From Aliihoeflea sp052435735 (lineage in GTDB: Bacteria; Pseudomonadota; Alphaproteobacteria; Rhizobiales; Rhizobiaceae): 64,000 nucleotides of DNA. Numbering within the stretch: the first letter of the stretch is position 1; each line of letters starts with the position of its first letter. Of the stretch, positions 51,722 to 60,570 are shown one piece after another. Location: contig JBQVNB010000003.1 of the NCBI GenBank assembly GCA_052435735.1, positions 62,001 through 126,000 on the forward strand, in the 5' to 3' direction. Below the pieces are notes generated by a model. The model was not told the origin of the DNA. It searched no databases and was given only the letters and a program-made list of their open reading frames with translations. The position numbers were made by a program, and so were the translations under genes.

Positions 51722-52442
51722 AGACGTCTCCTGAACGACCTTCGTGAACTGCCGCTGCAACCCGGAGGCGGATGGCCGCCGCATCGACCCAGGAGGGCGA
51801 CAGGAACCGCAGCTTCTCGCCGGTCATCAGGTTGAATTCGTACGTGCCGAGGCTCTCGAGTCTGGCAATGCAGGCCTCAGCGACGTCGGCCATCGATGGC
51901 AGGAATTCGAAGGCGAGTGCCGGCACCGGCCGCGACAGTCCGGCAAGGACCTGATCCTCGAAACCCTCGACATCGATCTTGATGAAGGCAGGTTCGCCAT
52001 GCTCCGCGATCAGCGCATCGAGGGTGATCATCTCGATCGGCGCCGTCTCGTCCCAGACCACCGCATCGAAGCCCGGATCGCCCTTGACGGCGCGGTCGAT
52101 ATCCCCGCGCAGCGAGGATACGGTGGGATGCAGGCTGGAAACGGACATCGACGAGCGGCCGACATGGGGGCCGACGGCGAGCGGCAGGACGGTGATGTCC
52201 GCAGGAAGGGTGCGCTTGAGGAAGCGGTAGAAGAGCGGTTGCGGCTCGAGCGTGACGACTTTGGCGCCGGTCCGGCGAAGCGCCCGCGAGCGGTTGCCGA
52301 CATGGCCGCCAATGTCGAAGGTGACGTCTCCGGGACCGGCGAACTGGCGGTAGAATTGCCCGGTGCGACCGATCCGGTGCGGCCGCGAGTAATAGATGAT
52401 CAGCGACCGCGCCAGCCCGGCGGCGCTGCGAAGGCCGCTCAT
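51699..52442 (-). CDS. FkbM-family methyltransferase
   Basis: A 247-residue SAM-dependent methyltransferase. The SAM loop is VTFDIGGHVGNRSRALRRTGAKVVTLEPQ (residues about 39-67) and the FkbM signature KIDVEGFEDQVLAGL is near 152-166. Members methylate hydroxyls of sugars or polyketides. Its start overlaps the CDP-alcohol phosphatidyltransferase stop by four bases. Target unknown. Confidence 0.9.
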   Translation of the reverse strand: MSGLRSAAGLARSLIIYYSRPHRIGRTGQFYRQFAGPGDVTFDIGGHVGNRSRALRRTGAKVVTLEPQPLFYRFLKRTLPADITVLPLAVGPHVGRSSMSVSSLHPTVSSLRGDIDRAVKGDPGFDAVVWDETAPIEMITLDALIAEHGEPAFIKIDVEGFEDQVLAGLSRPVPALAFEFLPSMADVAEACIARLESLGTYEFNLMTGEKLRFLSPSWVDAAAIRLRVAAAVHEGRSGDVYARRAAG

Positions 52443-53185
52443 GAATCCACCGGCCGGCGCAGGAGATGGAGAGTGTCGACGGCGAACGACCAGGCGAGGA
52501 GAACGAGCGCCCCGGCCGCGATCCAGATCGAATGGGGAGGCTGGACCTGCGGCAGGAGGAGCAGGCCGAGTGCTGCGATCTGGATCACGCAGACGGCCTT
52601 TCGCCGCATGGAGTCGGGCAGCGGAGCCTCAAGCTTCGGCGTCAGCCGGCCGGCGAAGAAGAAGGCGTATCGCATCGCGCCGATCAGCAGCACCCACACT
52701 CCGGCCTTGTCGTTGGTGAAGGCGAGCGCGGACAGAACGAGGACAAACAGCGCGTCGATCTCGAGATCGAACCGGGCGCCGAAGGTCGAGGCCAGTCCGG
52801 TGCGTCGCGCCAGCCACCCATCGACCCCGTCGAGTGCGAGAATGAGAAAGGCAAGGCCTCCGATAAGCAACGCCGCGTCGCCGCGTGGCGCCGGCGCGAA
52901 CAAGGTCGCGGCGACGAGCGCGACGAGTCCGGCGCGAAACAGCGTCACCGCGTTGGCGGGCCCGAATGCCTCGTGTGGATGGCTGGCGGTGATGCGGGTG
53001 ATGATGCAGGCGGCCACAACGAGGTAGAGCACGATGCTCGCCGCGCCCCAGCCGAGACCGAGCGCATCGAGCCCCATGGCGGCCAGCGCCGTCGCCGCGC
53101 CGATGGCCTGAACCCAAAGCCCGGCTCGTGCCGCCAGACCGTGCGGCAGGCCCACTCCGGCAATTCGGGTCGAACTGGTCGTCAT
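52439..53185 (-). CDS. CDP-alcohol phosphatidyltransferase
   Basis: A 248-residue integral membrane enzyme with about six hydrophobic helices. The active-site motif DGWLARRTGLASTFGARFDLEID fits the family pattern DGx2ARx8Gx3Dx3D exactly, so it should be catalytically competent. The family joins an alcohol to a CDP-activated lipid or polyol (for example inositol, serine or glycerol phosphate). The alcohol here is unknown. First gene of the leftward four-gene set ending with the RibD-like gene. Confidence 0.92.
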   Translation of the reverse strand: MTTSSTRIAGVGLPHGLAARAGLWVQAIGAATALAAMGLDALGLGWGAASIVLYLVVAACIITRITASHPHEAFGPANAVTLFRAGLVALVAATLFAPAPRGDAALLIGGLAFLILALDGVDGWLARRTGLASTFGARFDLEIDALFVLVLSALAFTNDKAGVWVLLIGAMRYAFFFAGRLTPKLEAPLPDSMRRKAVCVIQIAALGLLLLPQVQPPHSIWIAAGALVLLAWSFAVDTLHLLRRPVDS

Positions 53186-53311
53186 CGCTTGCTCCTGGCC
53201 TGCAAGTATGGCGCGTGCTTTGCCGGCTGCAAGCCCACCCTTCGCTCTAGACCTTTGACTTTGCTCAACTCTGCGTCATTCTCTTGGCGTCCAACTGGAT
53301 GAGATACGACG

Positions 53312-53857
53312 ATGGGCTACGATCGGATGTCCCGCATCCTGCATTGGCTGACCGCGCTGATCGTTCTGGCGATGATCCCCGTCGGCCTGGTGATGACCAA
53401 TGTCGATGATCGGGCCGTTCAGGACCCGCTCTTCATCTTCCACAAGAATGCTGGGGCGATGCTGCTCGTGCTTCTCGCAGTGCGGCTGGTCTGGCGCGCA
53501 ACTCACCGCGCGCCTCCCTTGCCCGACAGCCTGCCGTCGATCCAGAAGTTCGCAGCCCGCGCGACGCATGCCGCGCTCTACCTGCTGCTGATCGTCATGG
53601 CGGTGAGCGGCTATGTGCGGGTTCGGGCCGGGGGCTTCCCGGTCGAACTGTTTGACGCGATCGGCGTGCCGAGTTTCGTGCCGCGCGACGATGCGCTGGC
53701 GCAAACGGCCAAGTCGATCCACGCCCGCGCCAAGTTCGGCATCGGCCTTTTCATCGCGCTTCATGTCGGCGCGGCGGCCTATCATGGCCTCGTGCGCCGC
53801 GACGGCGTCTTTTCGCGAATGTGGCCGCCTACGGCTTCGGCTGCGCGAGTTCCTTGA
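53312..53857 (+). CDS. Cytochrome b561 family protein
   Basis: A 181-residue di-haem membrane protein with four helices. Histidines at expected positions are seen in SRILHWLTALIVLAMI (helix 1), FIFHKNAGAMLLVLL, and ATHAALYLLLIVMAVSGYVR and FIALHVGAAAYHGLVRRDG. Related proteins carry electrons from ubiquinol to nickel hydrogenases or catalyse quinol oxidation with superoxide. It is on the opposite strand to the surrounding cluster, and its last 29 bases overlap the convergent FAD reductase gene. Confidence 0.92.
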   Translation: MGYDRMSRILHWLTALIVLAMIPVGLVMTNVDDRAVQDPLFIFHKNAGAMLLVLLAVRLVWRATHRAPPLPDSLPSIQKFAARATHAALYLLLIVMAVSGYVRVRAGGFPVELFDAIGVPSFVPRDDALAQTAKSIHARAKFGIGLFIALHVGAAAYHGLVRRDGVFSRMWPPTASAARVP

Positions 53858-55055
53858 GGCGCGGTGCGCCGGCCGCGATATCGGCATCCGTGGGGTCGAC
53901 GCCGGCGGCCAGCAACCGCCGCGCGATCATGTGATCGGCCGCGCGGTTGATCGAATCGACCGCCAGCAGCCGCGGCCCGGCAAAATGCCAGACGGAGAAG
54001 GCGTTTTCGTCCGGATTGCCCGAGAGGACGAACCGGTCCGCATCGAAGGAGAGGCCGGCCGTCTGCAGCTTGATGTCGCCCTGGTCCGACCAGAACCACG
54101 GCACGTCGCGATAGGGTGCGGGCTTGCCGGCGACGGTGCGCGCGGCATGCTTGGCCTGGTCGCTGGCATTCTGCACGGATTCGAGGCGCACCGGCCGCGC
54201 GGCGTGCCAATGATGGAAGCTCGCGGCGTCGCCGACCGCCAGGATGCGCGGATCGGCGGTGCGCAGCGCCTCGTCGACGACGATGCCGTTGGCGATTTCG
54301 AGCCCGGCCTCCGCTGCAAGCTCGACATTCGGCACGACGCCAGTGCCGAGGATCACCAGATCTGCCGCAACATGCGAGCCGTCGGCAAGACGCACGGCCG
54401 TCACATGGCCGTTCGATCCCTCGATGCCGGCGACGCCTGTCGCGATTCGCAAGTCGATGCCGGCGGTGCGCGCGCGTGCGTCGGCATAGGCTGAGATCTC
54501 CGGCGCGACCGAACGGCCGAGAACGCGCGGCGCCATTTCGAGGAGTGTCACCTTCTTGCCGAGGCCGGCGAGCGTGTGGGCAATCTCCATGCCGATGAAG
54601 CCGCCGCCGACCACCGCGGCCGACTGCGCAGTCTCGATCGCCTGACGGATGCGGCCGGCATCCGCGAAGTTGCGCAATGCGAAGACGCCGTCGAGCGCGA
54701 GGCCATCGAGAGGCGGCAGGCGCGGACGGGCGCCGGTGGCCAGGATGATGTGCGAGAAAGGCAGCGACGTGGCGTCGTCGAGCGACACCGTGCCGGCGTG
54801 ACGATCGATCGAAGCGACGCGGCGGCCGAAGACGAGATCGACCTCGTTGTCGCGGTAGAAGCTTTCCGGCCGCAGCATCTGCGACCCGCCTTCGGGCGTC
54901 TTCAGGAAGGTCTTCGACAGCGGCGGTTTGTGGTAGGGCAGTTCCGTCTCGTCATTGACGAGCGCGATGCGACCGGAATACCCCTCCTGCCGAAGGCTTG
55001 CCGCGGCCTGCGACCCGCCATGCCCAGCGCCGACGATGATGACCCGATCTTCCAC
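53829..55055 (-). CDS. FAD/NAD-dependent ferredoxin-reductase-type oxidoreductase
   Basis: A 408-residue putidaredoxin/rubredoxin-reductase-like flavoprotein. FAD fold VIIVGAGHGGSQAAASLRQEGY (residues 5-26), NAD fold AAVVGGGFIGMEIAHTL near 145-160, and LAVGDAAS near 275 are seen, followed by the reductase C-terminal domain (WFWSDQGDIKLQTAGL). It most likely transfers electrons from NADH to a ferredoxin. No ferredoxin or P450 gene is nearby. Confidence 0.92.
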   Translation of the reverse strand: MEDRVIIVGAGHGGSQAAASLRQEGYSGRIALVNDETELPYHKPPLSKTFLKTPEGGSQMLRPESFYRDNEVDLVFGRRVASIDRHAGTVSLDDATSLPFSHIILATGARPRLPPLDGLALDGVFALRNFADAGRIRQAIETAQSAAVVGGGFIGMEIAHTLAGLGKKVTLLEMAPRVLGRSVAPEISAYADARARTAGIDLRIATGVAGIEGSNGHVTAVRLADGSHVAADLVILGTGVVPNVELAAEAGLEIANGIVVDEALRTADPRILAVGDAASFHHWHAARPVRLESVQNASDQAKHAARTVAGKPAPYRDVPWFWSDQGDIKLQTAGLSFDADRFVLSGNPDENAFSVWHFAGPRLLAVDSINRAADHMIARRLLAAGVDPTDADIAAGAPRLKELAQPKP

Positions 55056-55128
55056 GCGCGCTCCACTCCGCTTTCTGTCCGCCTGCTATGTGCGACGGGA
55101 CGGCAGCATGTGCAAGGCGGCAGCCGTG

Positions 55129-55890
55129 TCAGGCGGGCAGGGCCAGGACGTCGAGATGGCCGACCGTGCAAGGGGCGCTCGATGCTGCCGCAAGCCGGCG
55201 TCGGAGCCAGGCATCGGCCGAACCGACGTCGAGTTCGCGCGCAGCATCCGCGATCCCGGTGACGAGCGCGCGTTGTAGTTCGGTCTCCGCCGGCCCGAGT
55301 TTCCAAGGGCTGTCGGCGATCGTGACGCGATAGCCGCGTCTGCGCATCGCCTCGGCGAGGTGGGATGCACCCGAAGGGCCGAGCGCGGGGCCAAAGCCTT
55401 TCTCGCCGCGCTGATGCGCGTTGAAGGCATCTCGGATCGTCGCATCGTCCGGGTGTGCCGGGCTCCATTCGAGGACGCCGTCATAGCTGAGCGCGGCGTA
55501 AAGGCCCGTTCGGGACGCGGCGAGCCGGTCTGCAAGAACGTCGATCCAGCGGGCGCTGGCGAGGTCGAACAAGGCCGACGCGGTGACAAGCGCAGCGCCG
55601 TCGAGAGGAATGTCGTCGGTGCGGGTGAGGTCGAGTTCGACCGTTTCGACCATCGGGCCGGAGCGTCGCGCGGCCTCGGCGAGAAGAGCCGGATCGTGGT
55701 CGACCAGACGCCAGCGTGCCGGGATTTCGCCGATAGCGCGCAGGGTAGAGCCGGTGCCCGAACCGAGATCGACGATGACGGGGTCGGGTTGCTGCGCGAG
55801 GAACGCGCGAACGTCTGCCAGCATCGACGCATCGCGCGCGGCGTTGTCGGCGCTTTCGCGCAGATCGAGCCATGCCGTGGAAAAGCTCAT
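55129..55890 (-). CDS. SAM-dependent methyltransferase
   Basis: A 253-residue class I methyltransferase with the SAM motif VIVDLGSGTGSTLRAIGEIP near residues 38-57 and the following acidic VDHDPALLAEA. The rest has no close match that I recognise. ATG at 55888-55890 lies inside the glycosyltransferase stop (ATGA); a frame extension upstream is not supported. Part of the leftward GT/PTPS-like/dehydrogenase group. Confidence 0.85.
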   Translation of the reverse strand: MSFSTAWLDLRESADNAARDASMLADVRAFLAQQPDPVIVDLGSGTGSTLRAIGEIPARWRLVDHDPALLAEAARRSGPMVETVELDLTRTDDIPLDGAALVTASALFDLASARWIDVLADRLAASRTGLYAALSYDGVLEWSPAHPDDATIRDAFNAHQRGEKGFGPALGPSGASHLAEAMRRRGYRVTIADSPWKLGPAETELQRALVTGIADAARELDVGSADAWLRRRLAAASSAPCTVGHLDVLALPA

Positions 55891-56933
55891 CGGCCGATCT
55901 CCAGCAACGCGCGGGCGATGATGGTGGTCGTGTCCGACCAACGCGGTAGACGCTCGGCCGCCCGGCGGGCGCCTTCGCCAGCGCTGGCATAGGATGCGTC
56001 GTCGGTGAGGAGTCGCCGCAAGGCATCCGCGAAAGCGGCCGGATCGTCGGCAGGCACGAGTGCGCCGGCGTCGGGCGGCACGACTTCGGGCACGGCACCG
56101 ACCGCACAGCCGACCACCGGCAGGCCCGCGGCGAGAGCTTCGGCATAGGCCATGCCGTAGCCTTCGTGGCGGGTGGCGAGGACGAAAATGCCGACCTGCG
56201 CGTATTCAGGATCGAGATCGTTCAGCGGGCCGGTGAATTCGATGCGATCGGCGAGACCGGCATCCGAGATCATCCGATCGAGCCGCGCACGCCAAGGTTC
56301 GTCGCGCGAGGGCCCGACGAACCGGGCGTTCCAATCCAGATCGGCGATCCTTGTGAGCGCCTCGACGAGGATGTCGTGACCCTTGCGCGGGACGATGGAC
56401 GCGACGCAGAGGAGACGCGTTCGATCTCTCTGATAGGTAAGCATAGACTTACGTTCCGTCCCGGGTGGCGCGACCTGCAGGACCGACGCAGGCACGCCGA
56501 AATGGTCCATCAGCCGGCGTCCGGTCGTCTCGCTCGTACAGATGATCGTCGCCGCATGACACAGCGCCGCGCGCTCGTCCGCCTCGAACCGCGCTGCCTT
56601 TTCGGCTGGCAGCCCGCCTTCATCAGCAAGCGGATGATGGACCAGCGCGGCAAGCCGCAATCGGCCGGCTTGGCCGGCCATGAGGTCGGGAAGCCGGGCG
56701 AAGGCGAGGCCGTCGACCAAAACCAAGGCATCACCCGGCAGGTTCGCAAAGGCCTCTTCGGCCGCGCGGTGGGTTGCCGCGTCGATGTCGGGATAGCTGC
56801 CGGGCAGCGAGACGATCTCGACCGTCCAGCCGAGCTCGCGGAACCCTTCAGCGACTTTCCGGTCGTAGCCATATCCGCCGGTGGGCGTGTCGATATCCCC
56901 CGGAACGACGAAATGGAGATGCGACCTCGTCAC
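55887..56933 (-). CDS. Family 4 glycosyltransferase
   Basis: A 348-residue GT-B-fold glycosyltransferase. The N-terminal acceptor domain opens HFVVPGDIDTPTGGYGYDRKVAEGFRELG, the donor domain has LLCVASIVPRKGHDILVEAL near residue 173 and the EX7E-like motif RHEGYGMAYAEALAAGLPVVG near 253-273. Nucleotide-sugar donor and acceptor are unknown. GTG start overlapping the PTPS-like stop (GTGA); ATGA overlap with the methyltransferase. Confidence 0.92.
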   Translation of the reverse strand: MTRSHLHFVVPGDIDTPTGGYGYDRKVAEGFRELGWTVEIVSLPGSYPDIDAATHRAAEEAFANLPGDALVLVDGLAFARLPDLMAGQAGRLRLAALVHHPLADEGGLPAEKAARFEADERAALCHAATIICTSETTGRRLMDHFGVPASVLQVAPPGTERKSMLTYQRDRTRLLCVASIVPRKGHDILVEALTRIADLDWNARFVGPSRDEPWRARLDRMISDAGLADRIEFTGPLNDLDPEYAQVGIFVLATRHEGYGMAYAEALAAGLPVVGCAVGAVPEVVPPDAGALVPADDPAAFADALRRLLTDDASYASAGEGARRAAERLPRWSDTTTIIARALLEIGR

Positions 56934-57325
56934 AACTCGCCTTCATACCAGGCGCGCGCGACGTGGCTCTCGTGAAGCTGGACACGGATCTTCACGATGC
57001 GGCCGTTGTCGCCAAGCCCCTTGGTGCGGACGGTTGCGGCGAGTTGGTCGAAGATGTGCTTGCACAGGAATTCGGTTGTCGTGATCTTGCCCTTGAAGGC
57101 ATCGATTTCGTCGAGATTGCCGTAGCGCAGCGGGTCGAGCGCGGCCTTCAGCGCGTCGGTCGCAAGCCCGATATCGACGGTCAGCCCGTTTTCGTCGATG
57201 TCGCGGGTGTAGAAGGCGGCGTCGACGACGAAGGTCGCGCCGTGCATGTTCTGCGCCGGGCCGAAAACGGGTGAGGACAGGCTGTGGGCGATCATGATGT
57301 GGTCGCGAACTTCGACGGCAAACAT
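56930..57325 (-). CDS. 6-pyruvoyl-tetrahydropterin synthase-like protein, divergent active site
   Basis: A 131-residue member of the PTPS/QueD (T-fold) superfamily by overall pattern: IAHSL near residue 12, a HG motif at 28-29, LTVDIGLATDALKAALDP at 48-65, TTTEFLCKHIFDQL and VQLHES at the end. The canonical zinc ligands are three histidines (AH and HGH); here His14 and His28 are present but residue 30 is Ala. The catalytic cysteine usual before HGH is not seen, and the Asp-His pair reads DP. Canonical activity is therefore doubtful. Confidence 0.8.
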   Translation of the reverse strand: MFAVEVRDHIMIAHSLSSPVFGPAQNMHGATFVVDAAFYTRDIDENGLTVDIGLATDALKAALDPLRYGNLDEIDAFKGKITTTEFLCKHIFDQLAATVRTKGLGDNGRIVKIRVQLHESHVARAWYEGEL

Positions 57326-58294
57326 TCAGGGTCCTTCGACTGTTGGGGCGTAGCTGATACGGTGGCAGAGCGTCGCCGGATCGGCGAGGATCTTCGCATA
57401 GTCGCGGTCGAGCTTGGCGAACGGGCTCGTACCGGAGATCAGCGCATCGAGCGCATCGTCGCTGGCGAGGAGATCTAGCGCCTTGGCAAGCCGCCGCCGG
57501 AAATTCCAGCGCGGCGCACGCTCGGTCGGGATCGAGCCGACCTGCGAGGAAACCAGCTTCAGCCGCCCGGCGTGGAAACTGGCGCCCAGCGCAAGATCGA
57601 CGCGCTTATCGCCGTACCAGCTCGCCTCGACGATCCGGCCTTCGCGGCCTGCGCAATCGAGTGCGGTCTGGAGGCCGGCGGCGCTGGCGCTGGCGTGGAT
57701 GGCCACGTCGCAATTTCCCGCCGGCTGCGAGGCGAATGCGACGCATAATCGCCCGGCGATTACCTTTCGCGCCGGATTGACGTCGACCAGCGTGACTTCG
57801 GTTCCGGGAATGCGGCTGCAAAGCCATGCGCAGAGCGCGCCGACGACACCCGCGCCGATCACCGCGACGCGGTCGCCCGGCGCCGCGCGCGCGTCCCAAA
57901 CAATGTTGAGCGCCGTTTCCATATTGGCGGCGAGCACGGCACGGGCAGGCGGAAGATCGACGGGAAGCGTCGTCAGGTCTGCATCCGGCACCGCGAAACG
58001 GTCCTGATGCGGAAACAGGGAGAATGCGATTTCTCCCGTACGTGGGCCGGACGCGATGCGCCCGACATTGGCGTAGCCATACTTGACCGGATGGGGAAAA
58101 TCGCCGGACTGGTGCGGGCCGCGCATTCGCTCGTGCTCGGTTTCCGGCACTGCGCCTTGAAAGACGAGCGATTCGGTGCCGCGGCTGATCCCGGAGAAAA
58201 GCGTTTCGACTTCGACCAGATTGTTGCCGACGGGCAACTCTTCCTGCCGCAGCGCACACATACTCGTTCCGGTGATCCACAACGCTGTCGGCAT
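57326..58294 (-). CDS. MDR-superfamily dehydrogenase (zinc ligands not conserved)
   Basis: A 322-residue medium-chain dehydrogenase/reductase. Rossmann motif VAVIGAGVVGALCAWLCSRI lies near residues 145-164. Where zinc enzymes have GICGTD, this has SGISRGTESLVFQG, so the catalytic zinc cysteine is absent, resembling BchC-like and similar members. ATG at 58292-58294 has GAGGAAA upstream. First gene of the leftward group; its stop directly abuts the PTPS-like start. Substrate unknown. Confidence 0.87.
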   Translation of the reverse strand: MPTALWITGTSMCALRQEELPVGNNLVEVETLFSGISRGTESLVFQGAVPETEHERMRGPHQSGDFPHPVKYGYANVGRIASGPRTGEIAFSLFPHQDRFAVPDADLTTLPVDLPPARAVLAANMETALNIVWDARAAPGDRVAVIGAGVVGALCAWLCSRIPGTEVTLVDVNPARKVIAGRLCVAFASQPAGNCDVAIHASASAAGLQTALDCAGREGRIVEASWYGDKRVDLALGASFHAGRLKLVSSQVGSIPTERAPRWNFRRRLAKALDLLASDDALDALISGTSPFAKLDRDYAKILADPATLCHRISYAPTVEGP

Positions 58295-58387
58295 TTTTCC
58301 TCGCTTCGGCCAAAAAGCTAGATGCTTTCCGGCACTTGGCAAGGCGCAACCCCCACGAAAGGCGAATCGGCTGAAAGTCATGCTCTA

Positions 58388-58415
58388 TTGCAATGCAACA
58401 GGTGACTGCTAGATT
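58388..58415 (+). promoter_or_regulatory. phaZ promoter overlapping a TTGCAATGCAA site
   Basis: TTGCAA (58388-58393) and TAGATT (58410-58415) are separated by 16 bases, a plausible promoter for phaZ, 70 bases upstream. The -35 element is part of the palindrome TTGCAATGCAA (58388-58398). The TGC-N3-GCA core resembles sites of PhaR, the polyhydroxyalkanoate-responsive repressor of rhizobia. The PhaR link is inference. Confidence 0.5.
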
Positions 58416-58485
58416 CGTTACGACATGATGACAACAGCCCCGACCGGTCAGGCAAATCGCCGGCCGAGGCTCTGGGGGCCAATCC

Positions 58486-59763
58486 ATGTATTATCAGTTC
58501 TACGAATTGAACCATGCCGCGCTGCAACCGGCACGCGCCTTCGCCGACGCGGTGAAGCTTCTCTATTCCAATCCGCTCAATCCGATGTCGCATACGCCGA
58601 TGGGGCGCACGATCGCGGCCGGCGCGGAGATGTTCGAGCGCACGACGCGGCGCTACGGCAAGCCGTCCTTCGGCATCACGCAAACCAAGGTCGGCTTCGA
58701 CCAGGTGGCGGTGAGCGAGCGCGTGGTCTGGAAGAAGCCGTTCTGCGACCTGATCCATTTCGAGCGCGATCTGCCGAGGAACCGCAAGGCCGACCCCAAG
58801 CTGCTGATCGTCGCGCCGATGTCCGGCCACTACGCGACGCTCCTGCGCGGCACGGTCGAGTCGATGATCCAGCATGCCGAAGTCTACATCACGGACTGGA
58901 CGGACGCTCGCATGGTGCCGGTCGCTGACGGCCGGTTCGACCTCGACGACTATGTCGACTACGTGATCGACATGCTCCACCATCTCGGCCCGGACACGCA
59001 TGTGATGGCGGTCTGCCAGCCATCGGTGCCGGTGCTGTCCGCCGTATCGATCATGGAGGCGCGTGGCGACCGCTTCGCGCCCGCCTCGATGACGCTGATG
59101 GGCGGGCCGATCGACACGCGCCGCAATCCGACCGCCGTCAACAAGCTGGCGGAGGAAAAGGGCATCGACTGGTTCCGCGACAACGTCATAATGCAGGTGC
59201 CGTGGCCGGAGCCCGGCTTCACGCGCAACGTCTATCCCGGCTTCCTGCAACTGTCGGGCTTCATGAGCATGAACCTCGACCGTCACATCATCGCGCACAA
59301 GGATTTCTACATGCACCTCGTCAAGGATGACGGGGACTCGGCCGAGAAGCATCGCGACTTCTATGACGAGTATCTGGCGGTGATGGACCTGACGGCGGAG
59401 TTCTACCTGCAGACGGTGGATACGGTGTTCGTGCAGCACGCTTTGCCGAACGGCACGATGCGCCATCGCGGCGAACTGGTCGATCCGAAAGCTGTCAAGA
59501 ATGTCGCGCTTCTGACCATCGAGGGCGAGAACGACGACATTTCGGGCCTCGGTCAGACGCAGGCGGCCCACGACCTGTGCGTCAACATTCCGGATGACAT
59601 GCGCGCCCACTACATGCAGCCGAAGGTCGGCCATTACGGCGTCTTCAACGGCTCGCGCTTCCGCTCCGAAATCGTGCCGCGCATCGCCGACTTCATGGCG
59701 AGCAACCCAGGCACTGCCAAGCGTGAGCGGCCGAAGCCGCGGATCGTCGCCAACAAGGGCTGA
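58486..59763 (+). CDS. phaZ: Intracellular polyhydroxyalkanoate depolymerase
   Basis: A 425-residue depolymerase that mobilises stored poly-3-hydroxybutyrate. It has the intracellular-type PhaZ sequence with the nucleophile motif VCQPSVP, in which Cys177 replaces the lipase-box serine. Family conservation runs from YQFYELNHAALQPARAFADA at the N-terminus to GHYGVFNGSRFR with the catalytic histidine near the end. It is monocistronic and converges on uppP. Confidence 0.93.
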   Translation: MYYQFYELNHAALQPARAFADAVKLLYSNPLNPMSHTPMGRTIAAGAEMFERTTRRYGKPSFGITQTKVGFDQVAVSERVVWKKPFCDLIHFERDLPRNRKADPKLLIVAPMSGHYATLLRGTVESMIQHAEVYITDWTDARMVPVADGRFDLDDYVDYVIDMLHHLGPDTHVMAVCQPSVPVLSAVSIMEARGDRFAPASMTLMGGPIDTRRNPTAVNKLAEEKGIDWFRDNVIMQVPWPEPGFTRNVYPGFLQLSGFMSMNLDRHIIAHKDFYMHLVKDDGDSAEKHRDFYDEYLAVMDLTAEFYLQTVDTVFVQHALPNGTMRHRGELVDPKAVKNVALLTIEGENDDISGLGQTQAAHDLCVNIPDDMRAHYMQPKVGHYGVFNGSRFRSEIVPRIADFMASNPGTAKRERPKPRIVANKG

Positions 59764-60570
59764 TCAGCCGAAGGCAAGCAGGGCCGCGAGCCCGATCGTG
59801 CCGACGAGGATGCGCCAGATGGCGAAGGGCGTGTAGCCGCGCTTCGCCACGAAATCGAGCAGATAGCGGACGACGAAGACGCCCGCGATGAAGGCCGTGA
59901 CGAAGCCCGCGCCGATGAGCCAGAAATCGTCGACGGTGAGGATGTCGCGGTTCTTGTAGAGGTCGTAGGCAAACGCACCGACCATGGTCGGCATCGCAAG
60001 AAAGAACGAGAACTCGGCCGCCGAGCGCTTGTCGGCGCCCATCAGGAGCGCGCCGACGATGGTCGCGCCCGAACGTGACGTGCCGGGGATCATCGCGAGG
60101 CACTGGATGAAGCCGATCTTGAGGCAGACCGTCAGCGGAAACTCGGCGACATGGGTGTATTCCGGCTCGACATGGCGCCGGTCGATCCAGAGCAGCACGA
60201 CGCCGCCGAGGATCAGCATGACGCAGATCACCATCGGCGTCTCGAACAGCACCGTCTTGATGAAGTCGTGCGCCAGCGCGCCGATCACGGCCGCTGGCAG
60301 GAAGGCGAGCAGGATGCCGCCGACGAAACGTTGCGTCTCGCGATGTTTCGGCAAGGTGACGGCCAGATGCCACAGCCGCGCGGAATAGACGGTCAGGATG
60401 GCCATGATCGCGCCGAGCTGGATCAGCACCTCGAAGCTGCGGCCCGTCGACTCGAAGCCGAGGAAGTGCCCCGCGAGCAGCAGGTGACCGGTGGAAGAGA
60501 CCGGGATGAATTCCGTCAGCCCTTCGAGAATGCCGAGAAGGGCCGCGACGAGAAGGGATTGCTCTTCCAT
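59764..60570 (-). CDS. uppP: Undecaprenyl-diphosphatase (BacA/UppP)
   Basis: A 268-residue membrane phosphatase that recycles undecaprenyl diphosphate to the monophosphate for peptidoglycan and other surface polymers. Signatures are GILEGLTEFIPVSSTGHLLLAG (near residues 12-33) and MIPGTSRSGATIVGALLMGAD (near 160-180). It has seven or eight hydrophobic helices. ATG at 60568-60570 gives the family start; upstream in-frame codons are unlikely. It shares no operon with neighbours. Confidence 0.95.
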   Translation of the reverse strand: MEEQSLLVAALLGILEGLTEFIPVSSTGHLLLAGHFLGFESTGRSFEVLIQLGAIMAILTVYSARLWHLAVTLPKHRETQRFVGGILLAFLPAAVIGALAHDFIKTVLFETPMVICVMLILGGVVLLWIDRRHVEPEYTHVAEFPLTVCLKIGFIQCLAMIPGTSRSGATIVGALLMGADKRSAAEFSFFLAMPTMVGAFAYDLYKNRDILTVDDFWLIGAGFVTAFIAGVFVVRYLLDFVAKRGYTPFAIWRILVGTIGLAALLAFG

